Assembly (NCBI GenBank): GCA_021775495.1
Contig: JAJFHT010000388.1
Coordinates: 1 to 38,554, forward strand
Direction of reading: 5' to 3'
DNA from: Hyphomicrobiales bacterium
GTDB lineage: Bacteria > Pseudomonadota > Alphaproteobacteria > Rhizobiales > Rhizobiaceae
Length of the DNA stretch: 38,554 bases
The notes beneath the pieces were generated by a model. It worked only from the letters and a program-made list of their open reading frames with translations, did no database searches and had not been told where the DNA came from. Position 1 is the stretch's first letter, and each line of letters starts with the position of its first letter. Positions 17,829 through 26,012 of this stretch are shown piece after piece. A program made the translations under genes and the position numbers.

Positions 17829-19117
17829 CGGGAAACCGCTCCCGTGATCGTGTCCGAGGTGATCGGTGTGACCCGATCTCCATCGGTGACAAATGTGCCG
17901 GCACGTTCCACAACGACTTCGCCTTCACCGACACCGTTTGTCACTTCGACCTGGCCACGCGCTCTGATACCGAGGGTCACCGGTTTGGTGACCACAACGC
18001 CGTTTTCAACTGTCTGGAGGAACGCATCCTTACCGCGATACACGACGGCGGATGCCGGAACCGCTATCCCGGTCCGCCGCAGGATCTCGATTGTCCCGCT
18101 GGCGTAATTTCCACTGCGAACATTTCGGTCTTGTGGCAATGAAATTCGGACTTTGCCCATCCGGGTACGGGCGTCGATTTCCGGAGAAATAAGTCGGATT
18201 TTTCCCTCAAGCGGTGACGTCAGCCCCGCCAGAGATACCGACACCGCCATGCCTTCGGTCAATTTCGGCAAAGATGTCTCCGCAACTTCAGCGGAGAGTT
18301 CGAACTTGCTGTCGATTGCCATCCGGAACAGAGCGCCTGTCTGCTGGGTGATCAATTCACCCAATGCGGCCTCGCGCGCAAGAACAAGGCCATCCGCCGG
18401 AGCCTTGACTTCAGTTTTGGCCAGTTTGAGTTCGATATCGCGTTTCTGCGCATCGATCAGGCCGATTTGAGCATCGCTCGCCACGAGCGCCCGCCGCGCA
18501 GTCTCAAGCTTCGCCTGAGCGCTGTCCCTGGCATTGACCGCATTGTCGTATTGCGAACGGGCGGCAAAACCCTTTTTCTGCAGTTTTTTCGCCCGCTCGA
18601 GGTTCTCAAGCGATTGGCGTACCGCAACTTCAGCATCGATCACCTGGGTGGCCACCTGTGACACGGTCGCTTCGGCCTGCGCCCGTTGAGCCCGGTTCTG
18701 CGCCATTTGTATCTCTAGCGACGTTCGCTCCAGACGCGCCAGAACATCACCGTTTTTCACCGTGTCACCCTGGTCGGCGAACACATCCACCACGATGATG
18801 CCACTGAGATCGGAGCCGATTTCAGCCTCCTGCCGTGCCACCACAGTTCCATTGACCGCCAAAGTCTGGACAAGCTCATGCATGCCGGCCTGGATGACCC
18901 TGATTGCCGGGGGCTTCTGGCTCTGTTCGGTAGGGCTCGTGCCGTCTGTCTCGGCCAATGCGAGAGTGGCAAACAGCGAGCCGGCAACAAACAGGGTTGC
19001 CACGATAATCGACCTGACCACGCCCACAAACAGAGCCGGAAAATGATAAATCCGCACCGGACGGTTTCCGACGGCCGAAACGCGGCTGCTTTGACTATCC
19101 AATTTTCTGTTCCTCAT
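17825..19117 (-). CDS. RND efflux periplasmic adaptor (membrane-fusion protein)
   Basis: This 430-residue HlyD/AcrA-type adaptor links the RND pump to an outer-membrane channel. A basic N terminus is followed by one hydrophobic segment (VVRSIIVATLFVAGSLFATL) that anchors or exports it. Then come the first half of the lipoyl domain (VFADQGDTVKNGDVLARLE), an alpha-hairpin of coiled coil around 110-215, the second lipoyl half (KAPADGLVLAREAALGELI), and beta-barrel and proximal domains. The N-terminal cytoplasmic stretch is longer than usual. I chose the ATG at 19117; a GTG two codons earlier is possible. Its start lies inside the end of tetR (23-base overlap) and its end overlaps the pump gene. 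Confidence 0.92.
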   Translation of the reverse strand: MRNRKLDSQSSRVSAVGNRPVRIYHFPALFVGVVRSIIVATLFVAGSLFATLALAETDGTSPTEQSQKPPAIRVIQAGMHELVQTLAVNGTVVARQEAEIGSDLSGIIVVDVFADQGDTVKNGDVLARLERTSLEIQMAQNRAQRAQAEATVSQVATQVIDAEVAVRQSLENLERAKKLQKKGFAARSQYDNAVNARDSAQAKLETARRALVASDAQIGLIDAQKRDIELKLAKTEVKAPADGLVLAREAALGELITQQTGALFRMAIDSKFELSAEVAETSLPKLTEGMAVSVSLAGLTSPLEGKIRLISPEIDARTRMGKVRISLPQDRNVRSGNYASGTIEILRRTGIAVPASAVVYRGKDAFLQTVENGVVVTKPVTLGIRARGQVEVTNGVGEGEVVVERAGTFVTDGDRVTPITSDTITGAVSR

Positions 19118-19778
19118 ATCCACGCGGCCGAAGATTCGAAATCGCTGCCGACCGCATCAACGTTTCTATTTTTTCCATGGGAACGCCCTGACTGGGCAGG
19201 TCATTCAGAATGAGACCCTCGCCAAGCGCCATCATCACCGTCAGCAGTGTATCCAGGTCAACTCGCGGCCGAATATCTCCGCGATCCAGGGCTTTCTGAA
19301 AATAGTTCCGGAGCGCGTCACGCACCTGATGCATCGATCGCTCGCAGCCCGTTCGGACCATCTCGTTGCGCATGGCCTCGGCTCGCACTTCGGTAAATAA
19401 AGCTGCCGTGCCATGTTCATGAACCTTGCGGATATGAGCCATGCTGGCTTCGACGAACCCGTCAATGACGGACGGGTTGTCGAGCATGGCAGACAACATT
19501 TCCGCATCCTGCTGCTGCTGAGCCTCGGAAATTGCCTCGATGATGGATTCTTTTGACGGGAAATATCGATACAGCGCGCCTGGGCTCATGCCAGCCTCAT
19601 TACAGATCTCCTGCATAGAAGCGCCCTGAAAACCGGATCTGACGAAACATTTTTTTGCCGCATCAAGGATGCGTGCCGTCTGCTGTTCACGACGTTGCGC
19701 CCTGCGGGTCACTGCCGGCCGGGGCGTAGTCGATTCACCGGCGGGATCATCCAATTCAGCAACGGACATTGTATTCAA
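19095..19778 (-). CDS. TetR-family repressor of the RND operon
   Basis: A 227-residue TetR-type regulator. The DNA-binding domain (about 29-80) reads RILDAAKKCFVRSGFQGAS, then MQEICNEAGMSPGALYRYF, a standard helix-turn-helix. The remainder is the ligand-binding and dimer domain, similar to the TetR C-terminal families seen in multidrug regulators. It is the first gene of the operon, followed by the adaptor and pump with overlapping ends. A promoter and a palindrome (GAGCGAACGTTCACTC) lie directly in front of it, so it probably represses its own operon and is released by a pump substrate. A second ATG at residue 4 is also possible. Confidence 0.92.
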   Translation of the reverse strand: MNTMSVAELDDPAGESTTPRPAVTRRAQRREQQTARILDAAKKCFVRSGFQGASMQEICNEAGMSPGALYRYFPSKESIIEAISEAQQQQDAEMLSAMLDNPSVIDGFVEASMAHIRKVHEHGTAALFTEVRAEAMRNEMVRTGCERSMHQVRDALRNYFQKALDRGDIRPRVDLDTLLTVMMALGEGLILNDLPSQGVPMEKIETLMRSAAISNLRPRGYEEQKIG

Positions 19779-19789
19779 ATTCCCAAAAA

Positions 19790-19805
19790 GAGCGAACGTT
19801 CACTC
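19790..19805. promoter_or_regulatory. Palindromic operator in front of tetR-RND operon
   Basis: GAGCGAACGTTCACTC is a 16-base inverted repeat with one mismatch (GAGYGAAC/GTTCRCTC). It lies 12 bases before the tetR ATG and directly after the predicted -10 element, where a bound TetR dimer would block transcription. Central GAACGTTC is a common core of TetR-family operators. Confidence 0.7.
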
Positions 19806-19807
19806 TC

Positions 19808-19836
19808 GAATTAGGTTTGAACATTTCATAAGTCAA
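19808..19836 (-). promoter_or_regulatory. Predicted promoter of tetR-RND operon
   Basis: On the minus strand TTGACT (19831-19836) and TAATTC (19808-19813) are 17 bases apart. The -35 is near consensus and the -10 moderate. The start point would fall inside the palindromic operator at 19790-19805. Confidence 0.55.
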
Positions 19837-19860
19837 GAACGTACGGTTATTGACGTCAGA

Positions 19861-22113
19861 TCAGGAGAATTTTCCGCTGCGGGGAAAGCCCTTCGGAACC
19901 ATCCGTCCAGCGGCGGCACGGGCACCCTGCCACTCACTCAATTCGCCGGCGCCTTTAGCAAATGTCCGGCCGGCGGAGTCCTCCCACGACAACCCGTCAG
20001 CCATCGCGAAGGTCTTGATGTCGGAAATGCCGCCATCCTTGTATTTCTGCAAGCGCACACCCTTACCACGGTTCAATTCAGGCACTTCGGACAATGGGAA
20101 GACCAGCAATTTCCGGTTTTTGCCAACCACCGCCACATGATCGCCGTCGACCGCAATGCAGCAGCTGGCTTCGTCGGGCGCTTTCACGTTCATCACTTGC
20201 CGCCCCTTGCGGGTATTCGCGGCGACTTCCCTTTCCGGCACAACGAAACCATTGCCGCTGTGGGACGCCAGCAGGAGTTTGCGTTCAGGATCATGGATGA
20301 ACGCCTTGAGGATATCCTGATCGTTCTCCATGTCGACGACGATCCGCACCGGCTCGCCGTGACCACGTCCGCCCGGCAATCGCTCAACCCCGATCGTGTA
20401 GAATTTTCCGCCTGTGGTGAAGAGCAGGATTTTGTCTGTGGTGACCGCATGAAATGCGGTTTTCAATGAGTCGCCCTCTTTGAAGGCGAGGCTGGAAAAG
20501 TCCGCCAGGTGACCCTTCATCGCCCGAAGCCATCCTTTTTCGGACACCACCACCGTTACCGGCTCTCTCTCGATCATGGCATGATGAATATCGGCCAAAT
20601 CGTGGGTCGGCGCCTCGCCGAAGCTCGTCCGTCTCCGGCCAATATCGGTATCCGGGCCATAATTCTTTCTGACTTCGGCAATTTGCCATGCGACGGTTTT
20701 CCACTGCAGTTCTTCCGACCCAAGCAGGATCTCGATCTCGGCCTTTTCAGCGGAAAGCGCATCGAATTCCTTGCGGATCTCAAATTCTTCCAGCTTGCGC
20801 AAGGAGCGCAGGCGCATATTCAATATTGCTTCCGCCTGGTTGTCGGTCAGATCATAGGTCTGCATCAGAACCTGTTTCGGTTCATCCTCTTCGCGGATGA
20901 TCCTGATGACTTCATCAATGTTGAGATAGGCGACAAGATAGCCGCCCAGAATTTCCAGGCGCCGTTCGATTGCGCTCAGACGGTGTTTGGATCGCCGGAC
21001 GAGAACCTCCTTGCGGTGTTCCAGCCACTGTTTCAGCACATCTCCAATCGGCAGGACATTGGGCACCCGGCCGCGCGAAAGCACGTTCATGTTGAGGGAA
21101 ATTCGACTTTCAAACTCGGTCAGTTTGAACAGCGATTCCATCAGCAGTTCGGGATCGACGGACCGGCTTTTTGGAACCAGGACAACACGAATGTCTTCAG
21201 CCGATTCATCCCTGATATCGTCAAGCAGAGGAAGTTTTTTCGCCAGCAGCAATTCCGCGGTTTTTTCGATCAATCGTGCCTTTTGGACTTGATACGGAAT
21301 TTCGGTGACAACCACGGCCCAGGTTCCACGGCCAAGGTCTTCTTTCTCCCAGCGCGCCCTGACCCGAAAAGCTCCCCGTCCCGTTCTGTAGGTTTCGGTA
21401 ATCGACGCTTTGTCGTCAACGATGATCCCGCCTGTCGGAAAATCCGGGCCCGGAATCATCTGGACAAGTTTGTCGATGCCGGCAGCTGGATATTTGATCA
21501 GGTGCAGAGCCGCGTCACACAGCTCGGCGGCGTTGTGCGGCGGTATTGAGGTCGCCATGCCGACGGCAATTCCGGAGGAGCCGTTTGCCAGAAGATTGGG
21601 AAAGGCGCCTGGAAGAACGGCGGGCTCCTCGTCTTCATCGTTGTAGGTCGGTCGAAAATCAACGGCGTCTTCGGTAATGCCTTCCAGCAGCAGCGTTGCG
21701 ACATCGGTCATGCGCGCTTCGGTGTAACGCATAGCCGCGGCGTTATCGCCGTCGATATTGCCGAAATTGCCCTGCCCGTCGACAAGCGGATAGCGGACCG
21801 CAAAATCCTGGCTTAGCCGCACCAGCGCATCGTAGATGGCCTGGTCGCCATGGGGATGAAATTTCCCCATCACGTCACCGACAATACGGGCGCATTTGGC
21901 GAAGGACTGATCGGGGTTGAGGCGCAATAACCGCATTGCATGCATGATGCGCCGGTGGACGGGTTTCAGGCCATCACGGACATCTGGCAGCGCCCGATGC
22001 ATGATCGTCGACAGCGCATAGGAGAGGTATCGCTCTTCAAGAGCGGATTTCAGGTCAACCGTCTCAATCTGGTTGCCATCGTCGGAGCCCGGAGGAATCA
22101 CGCTTTTGCCCAT
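19861..22113 (-). CDS. parC: DNA topoisomerase IV subunit A
   Basis: ParC is the DNA-breaking subunit of topoisomerase IV, which unlinks daughter chromosomes. The 750-residue protein begins with the winged-helix/tower core, carries the catalytic tyrosine (Tyr130 in [11 protein letters not shown]), and ends with a degenerate beta-propeller (about 500-745). It is parC rather than gyrA because it lacks the GyrA box and matches the rhizobial ParC N terminus (MGKSVIPPG). The quinolone-resistance region reads [10 protein letters not shown] (86-95), with Gln91 at the position of E. coli ParC Ser80. I chose the ATG at 22113; a TTG at 22128 would add five residues. It follows a methyltransferase gene by 63 bases and precedes the tetR promoter. 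parE is not in the window. Confidence 0.95.
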   Translation of the reverse strand: MGKSVIPPGSDDGNQIETVDLKSALEERYLSYALSTIMHRALPDVRDGLKPVHRRIMHAMRLLRLNPDQSFAKCARIVGDVMGKFHPHGDQAIYDALVRLSQDFAVRYPLVDGQGNFGNIDGDNAAAMRYTEARMTDVATLLLEGITEDAVDFRPTYNDEDEEPAVLPGAFPNLLANGSSGIAVGMATSIPPHNAAELCDAALHLIKYPAAGIDKLVQMIPGPDFPTGGIIVDDKASITETYRTGRGAFRVRARWEKEDLGRGTWAVVVTEIPYQVQKARLIEKTAELLLAKKLPLLDDIRDESAEDIRVVLVPKSRSVDPELLMESLFKLTEFESRISLNMNVLSRGRVPNVLPIGDVLKQWLEHRKEVLVRRSKHRLSAIERRLEILGGYLVAYLNIDEVIRIIREEDEPKQVLMQTYDLTDNQAEAILNMRLRSLRKLEEFEIRKEFDALSAEKAEIEILLGSEELQWKTVAWQIAEVRKNYGPDTDIGRRRTSFGEAPTHDLADIHHAMIEREPVTVVVSEKGWLRAMKGHLADFSSLAFKEGDSLKTAFHAVTTDKILLFTTGGKFYTIGVERLPGGRGHGEPVRIVVDMENDQDILKAFIHDPERKLLLASHSGNGFVVPEREVAANTRKGRQVMNVKAPDEASCCIAVDGDHVAVVGKNRKLLVFPLSEVPELNRGKGVRLQKYKDGGISDIKTFAMADGLSWEDSAGRTFAKGAGELSEWQGARAAAGRMVPKGFPRSGKFS

Positions 22114-22176
22114 AGCGCTGGTTAGCAAGTCAGGGAATCACGGGCAAGGCGAGATTTGGGCAGAATATTGTAGCGA

Positions 22177-22920
22177 CTAAAGTGTTTGGGCTGGCTGGCC
22201 TGAACGGGGCAGCGGTCGCACCCACTCCATCAGATTGAACCAGGGCATCCGCCGGTACCGTTCCATTTTCTCTTTTCCGCCGCCCAATGCCGCCGGCTCA
22301 TCAAAATGGACCAGTTGAAGACCGGCCTGCAGAAAGGCATTCATGTAGGCCGACAATGGTCTGTGCCAGTTTACAATCCGAATTCCCGCCCATTCCGATC
22401 GCATCGAATACTCGCTGGAGTAGCGATCGAGAGGCCAATGAAGAGGTCGGCCATCCTCGTCCCTTATCCAGCCGGTCGAGGCTCCAGCCGTACTCATGCT
22501 GGTCAGGTTTGCCACCAACAATGCACCTCCCGGTGCCAGAACCCGAACCATCTCGCTGATTGCCTGCCGGAATTCTGCGATATCTATCAGGGTCAGATAA
22601 CTGACCACCAGATCGAAACTGTTGTCAGCAAAGGGCAGGTTTTCTGCCCCGGCCAAATGATATTGGCCTGCAGTATCATTGCGGATCGCTGCTTCCAACA
22701 GGGGTTTGGTGGGATCAATACCCACGACCGGAATGCCGCGTTTTTTAAGAATTCTGCAAAAGCGCCCCTCGCCGCAGCCGACATCGAGCGCATTTTCGAA
22801 ACGCCGCCGGTCAAGGCGAGCAAGCATGGCCGGATCTAGAACATGCTCGCGGCCCCAGTCTCCCCGCTCACCCATTGAGGCAATCCAGGCTTCGGCGGAT
22901 TCGGTCCATCCATTGTTCAT
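22177..22920 (-). CDS. Class I SAM-dependent methyltransferase
   Basis: A 247-residue Rossmann-fold methyltransferase of the Methyltransf_11/UbiE-like group. SAM motif I is ALDVGCGEGRF (44-54), the acidic motif II is VVGIDPT (65-71), the later motif is AENLPFADNSFDLVVSY (92-108), and the post-motif reads RVLAPGGALLVAN. No substrate-specific feature is evident, and the neighbours (parC, a secreted hydrolase) do not suggest one. It is close in character to small-molecule methyltransferases rather than RNA or protein ones. The ribosome site is weak. Family is certain, role unknown. Confidence 0.88.
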   Translation of the reverse strand: MNNGWTESAEAWIASMGERGDWGREHVLDPAMLARLDRRRFENALDVGCGEGRFCRILKKRGIPVVGIDPTKPLLEAAIRNDTAGQYHLAGAENLPFADNSFDLVVSYLTLIDIAEFRQAISEMVRVLAPGGALLVANLTSMSTAGASTGWIRDEDGRPLHWPLDRYSSEYSMRSEWAGIRIVNWHRPLSAYMNAFLQAGLQLVHFDEPAALGGGKEKMERYRRMPWFNLMEWVRPLPRSGQPAQTL

Positions 22921-23009
22921 GTCATCATGGCTGCCACTAATTCATGGACTGCCCACAACAAACGCGGTTGTCCGGTGCAACGGTTTGGCGACGGACGGCC
23001 TGCCCGAAT

Positions 23010-23873
23010 TCAGCGCATCACCCGGCGCAAAAACTTCTCAACGGCCTTTGTCGCCTTGTCTCCGGAGGTCCCGAGCTTCCTGGCGATGCTGCCATGGGTG
23101 TATCGCCCACCGTGAAATACCGAAACACGTGTTCCGCGGCTCTTCAGCAGATTGGCGTATCCGATGGATATCGACCGACGCCGTTCGCGCTGGCTACCCG
23201 AATACATGACCAGATGGGGCGGCAGGTCAGAACTTCGGCGGGCCCAGGTCGAGGGCGACCAGCGGACCCAGTTTCTCGGATTGCTGCCAAATGCATTTGC
23301 GTAGGGATAACCGAGCGAACCGCGTAAACCCGCGTAGGCAACAACATCATAGGCCTGCACATCATTTGGAATAACGCCGCGAAGCGCACCGCCCTTGTGT
23401 TTTGCTGCAACCATCGAGACCAGATGGGCACCGGCCGAGTGCCCCATTAAGACGATTCGTTTCGAGTCGCCACCATATTTGCGGATTCTGGCGCGTACCC
23501 AGCGAATGGCTGCCGAGACATCCTTTACCTGCCCGTCAATCGTTGTCTTGGGAACTTTGCGATAGTCTATTGCAACAAGCAGATATCCCTTTGAGGTCAA
23601 CCAGTTGGGCAACTTGTAGACCTTCTTGCGACTGCCTTTGACCCAGCCGCCGCCATGCACATAAAGGACGACGGGAGCAAGTCTCGAGCCGCCTACCAGC
23701 GAGAAGATGCCGGCACGCCTTGCTTTTTCAGGCGCATGAATATCCAGTTTCAACCCACGGCCATAACTGACGCCTTCATGCAGCACCGTGGCGAATGCCG
23801 GGATAGAAGAGAGGCAAAGGACAAGCGCGACGCAAAACTGAATGAATGCTGGTCTGCAGTTGCGGAAGGGCAT
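23010..23873 (-). CDS. Secreted alpha/beta hydrolase, esterase/lipase-like
   Basis: A 287-residue protein with an N-terminal signal peptide (hydrophobic 11-28, likely cleaved after AFA) and an alpha/beta-hydrolase domain of the BD-FAE/HSL esterase group. The oxyanion motif HGGG is at 73-76 and the nucleophile Ser146 in GHSAGAH (144-150). His260 in YTHGSI is in the right place for the catalytic histidine. The acid normally found after the PP-x-LV strand is absent: the segment reads LVMYSGSQRERR, with Gln or Ser where Asp is expected. The C terminus is strongly basic. GAGGA lies five bases before the ATG. It follows aspS by 144 bases. Substrate unknown; probably a periplasmic esterase if active. 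Confidence 0.82.
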   Translation of the reverse strand: MPFRNCRPAFIQFCVALVLCLSSIPAFATVLHEGVSYGRGLKLDIHAPEKARRAGIFSLVGGSRLAPVVLYVHGGGWVKGSRKKVYKLPNWLTSKGYLLVAIDYRKVPKTTIDGQVKDVSAAIRWVRARIRKYGGDSKRIVLMGHSAGAHLVSMVAAKHKGGALRGVIPNDVQAYDVVAYAGLRGSLGYPYANAFGSNPRNWVRWSPSTWARRSSDLPPHLVMYSGSQRERRRSISIGYANLLKSRGTRVSVFHGGRYTHGSIARKLGTSGDKATKAVEKFLRRVMR

Positions 23874-23973
23874 TCGGTTCCTCAGATCTGGCTACACCTT
23901 GCCGTGTGTCCTAACGAATTTCTGATTGGATTCCAACGCAGACATCGTTGCGGGGATAAGATTGCCCACCCGT

Positions 23974-24001
23974 CTCCGACAGAACCTGTACTCTGTCAGA
24001 G
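23974..24001 (-). terminator. Hairpin after aspS, possible weak terminator
   Basis: CTCCGACAG (23974-23982) pairs with CTGTCAGAG (23993-24001) over nine positions with one wobble and a ten-base loop, just downstream of the aspS stop. No T-run follows on the minus strand, so it may be an attenuator or RNA-end stabiliser rather than a true terminator. Confidence 0.3.
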
Positions 24002-24017
24002 ACCGCTTGGCTGCAAA

Positions 24018-25805
24018 TCAGTCCTTCTTGGGCATCACGCTACGCAGGTGCAGGTCACGCAGCTGTGCCGCTGAAACATCAGACGGGGCGCTCATCAACA
24101 GATCGGCTGCCTGTTGGTTCATCGGGAACATTGTAACTTCCCGCAAATTGACTGCTCCCACCAACAACATGACGATGCGATCAACACCGGCGGCCAGGCC
24201 GCCATGAGGCGGGGCGCCGTACTGGAACGCCCTATACAATCCGCCAAATCGCTCTTCGACCGTTTCGCGTGATAGACCGACGATCTCGAAAGCCTTCACC
24301 ATTGTATCGGGCAAATGGTTTCGAATGCCGCCGGACGCAATTTCAAATCCGTTGCAGACCAGATCGTATTGCCAGGCCTTGATGTTGAGAGGATCTTCCT
24401 TTTCGAGAGCTTCCAGCCCGCCCTGGGGCATCGAAAACGGGTTGTGGCCGAAATCGATTTTCTTTTCATTCTCGTCCCATTCGTAGAACGGAAAATCGAC
24501 GATCCAGCAAAGCTCGAAACGTTCACGATCCACCAGATCGAGTTCCTCCCCGGCACGGGTGCGTGCGTCACCCGCAAATCCGGCAAATTTCTTGGGGTCG
24601 CCAGCCACAAAGAAACAGGCATCACCATCGTCAAGGCCCAGTTGACTGCGAATTGCATCGGTGCGTTCCGGGCCGATGTTTTTTGCCACGGGACCTGCAC
24701 CGGCAAGCTTGTCGTCCTCCTGGCGCCAGAATATGTAACCCAATCCCGGCTGCCCTTCGCCCTGCGCCCAACTGTTCATCCGGTCGCAAAATGCCCGGCT
24801 GCCACCGGTCCGGGCCGGAATCGCCCAGACCTCGATTTTGGGGTCCGAGGCAATCATGTTGGCAAATATCTTGAAGCCGGAACCGGCAAAATGTTCGGTG
24901 ACGGATTCCATGACAATCGGGTTGCGCAAATCCGGTTTGTCGGTGCCGTAATTTCGCATCGCTTCATCATAGGGAATCCGGCGCAATTCCGATGTCACCG
25001 GTTTGCCTTCGGCGAATGTTTCGAAAACACCCTTGATAACCGGTTCAACCGCCGACAATACGTCGTCCTGCTCGACAAAACTCATTTCCAGGTCAAGCTG
25101 ATAGAATTCACCGGGTAACCGGTCGGCTCGCGGATCTTCATCGCGAAAGCAGGGCGCAATCTGAAAATACCGGTCGAAACCGGACATCATGATAAGCTGT
25201 TTGTACTGTTGCGGCGCCTGCGGCAAGGCGTAGAATTTGCCGGCATGCAGACGGCTGGGGACCAGAAAGTCCCGTGCACCCTCCGGTGAAGAGGCCGTCA
25301 GGATCGGTGTCGAGAACTCGGTGAATCCGGAACTGGTCATCCGGTTGCGCATCTCGGAAATGATCCGCGTCCGCTGCATGATGTTTTCGTGCAAGGTTTC
25401 GCGACGCAAATCCAGAAAACGATATTTCAGCCGAATGTCCTCCGGATAATCCGGTTCGGCGAATACCGGCAAGGGCAATTCCTTTGCAGCCGACAGGATC
25501 TCCATTTCACGGGCGAATATTTCGATCTCACCGGTCGGCAGCGAGGAGTTGATAGTATCGTCGGATCGCGGCTTGACCTCTCCGTCGACGCGCACAACCC
25601 ATTCTCCCCGAACGCTCTCGGCTTTCTTGAAGCACGGCGAATCCGGGTCGGCAACGATCTGTGTGACACCGTAATGATCGCGTAGATCGATAAACAGCAG
25701 ACCGCCATGATCGCGGACCCGGTGAACCCATCCTGAAAGGCGCACATTTGTTCCGGCGTCCGATTTGCGAAGATCAGCGCAAGTGTGACTGCGATAGCGG
25801 TGCAT
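24018..25805 (-). CDS. aspS: Aspartyl-tRNA synthetase, probably non-discriminating (Asp/Asn)
   Basis: A class II aminoacyl-tRNA synthetase of 595 residues. The N-terminal OB-fold anticodon domain reads [15 protein letters not shown]; motif 2 is [19 protein letters not shown], and motif 3 contains [13 protein letters not shown]. The bacterial GAD insertion domain is present in the middle. His28 with the following HGG matches the pattern of non-discriminating enzymes such as that of Pseudomonas aeruginosa, which charge both tRNA-Asp and tRNA-Asn, the latter being corrected by GatCAB. I chose the ATG at 25805 because upstream codons encode no family-like residues. The start is followed upstream by a 207-base divergent gap with two inverted repeats. 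Confidence 0.96.
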   Translation of the reverse strand: MHRYRSHTCADLRKSDAGTNVRLSGWVHRVRDHGGLLFIDLRDHYGVTQIVADPDSPCFKKAESVRGEWVVRVDGEVKPRSDDTINSSLPTGEIEIFAREMEILSAAKELPLPVFAEPDYPEDIRLKYRFLDLRRETLHENIMQRTRIISEMRNRMTSSGFTEFSTPILTASSPEGARDFLVPSRLHAGKFYALPQAPQQYKQLIMMSGFDRYFQIAPCFRDEDPRADRLPGEFYQLDLEMSFVEQDDVLSAVEPVIKGVFETFAEGKPVTSELRRIPYDEAMRNYGTDKPDLRNPIVMESVTEHFAGSGFKIFANMIASDPKIEVWAIPARTGGSRAFCDRMNSWAQGEGQPGLGYIFWRQEDDKLAGAGPVAKNIGPERTDAIRSQLGLDDGDACFFVAGDPKKFAGFAGDARTRAGEELDLVDRERFELCWIVDFPFYEWDENEKKIDFGHNPFSMPQGGLEALEKEDPLNIKAWQYDLVCNGFEIASGGIRNHLPDTMVKAFEIVGLSRETVEERFGGLYRAFQYGAPPHGGLAAGVDRIVMLLVGAVNLREVTMFPMNQQAADLLMSAPSDVSAAQLRDLHLRSVMPKKD

Positions 25806-25898
25806 AACCAGTTGTTCCGTCTCTGTCTGTCGAATTGAGGGATTTGCGGCCCGGTGAATCCCACCGTGCAAAAATCCGCGCGACAAGCGCATGGGCGC

Positions 25899-25922
25899 GT
25901 CGGTTTGTCAAGATGAACCGAC
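25899..25922. promoter_or_regulatory. Inverted repeat around a -35-like TTGACA upstream of aspS
   Basis: GTCGGTT (25899-25905) and AACCGAC (25916-25922) are perfectly complementary with a ten-base loop. On the minus strand the loop contains TTGACA (25906-25911), a consensus -35 hexamer aimed at aspS; the sequence at the matching -10 position is poor. It could be an operator or a leader hairpin. Confidence 0.35.
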
Positions 25923-25952
25923 CGGCCACCGGCGCTTTCGCAAGGATAGGAG

Positions 25953-25969
25953 CAGTTGCATTGCAACTG
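25953..25969. promoter_or_regulatory. Perfect 17-base palindrome upstream of the MFS gene
   Basis: CAGTTGCA-T-TGCAACTG is a perfect inverted repeat (8-base arms, one-base centre) 43 bases before the MFS ATG. It overlaps TTGCAT (25956-25961), which with TACACC 17 bases later could be a weak promoter for the MFS gene. It looks like a dimeric repressor site; no regulator gene is adjacent. Confidence 0.4.
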
Positions 25970-26012
25970 GCCGGGGAATACACCAGCATGCCTTCCGGTC
26001 GGAAACCAATCC

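Noticed and set aside
19851..19858. TGACGTCA palindrome between parC and tetR
   Set aside because: Eight bases is short enough to occur by chance and it lies upstream of the better-supported promoter; no role can be argued.
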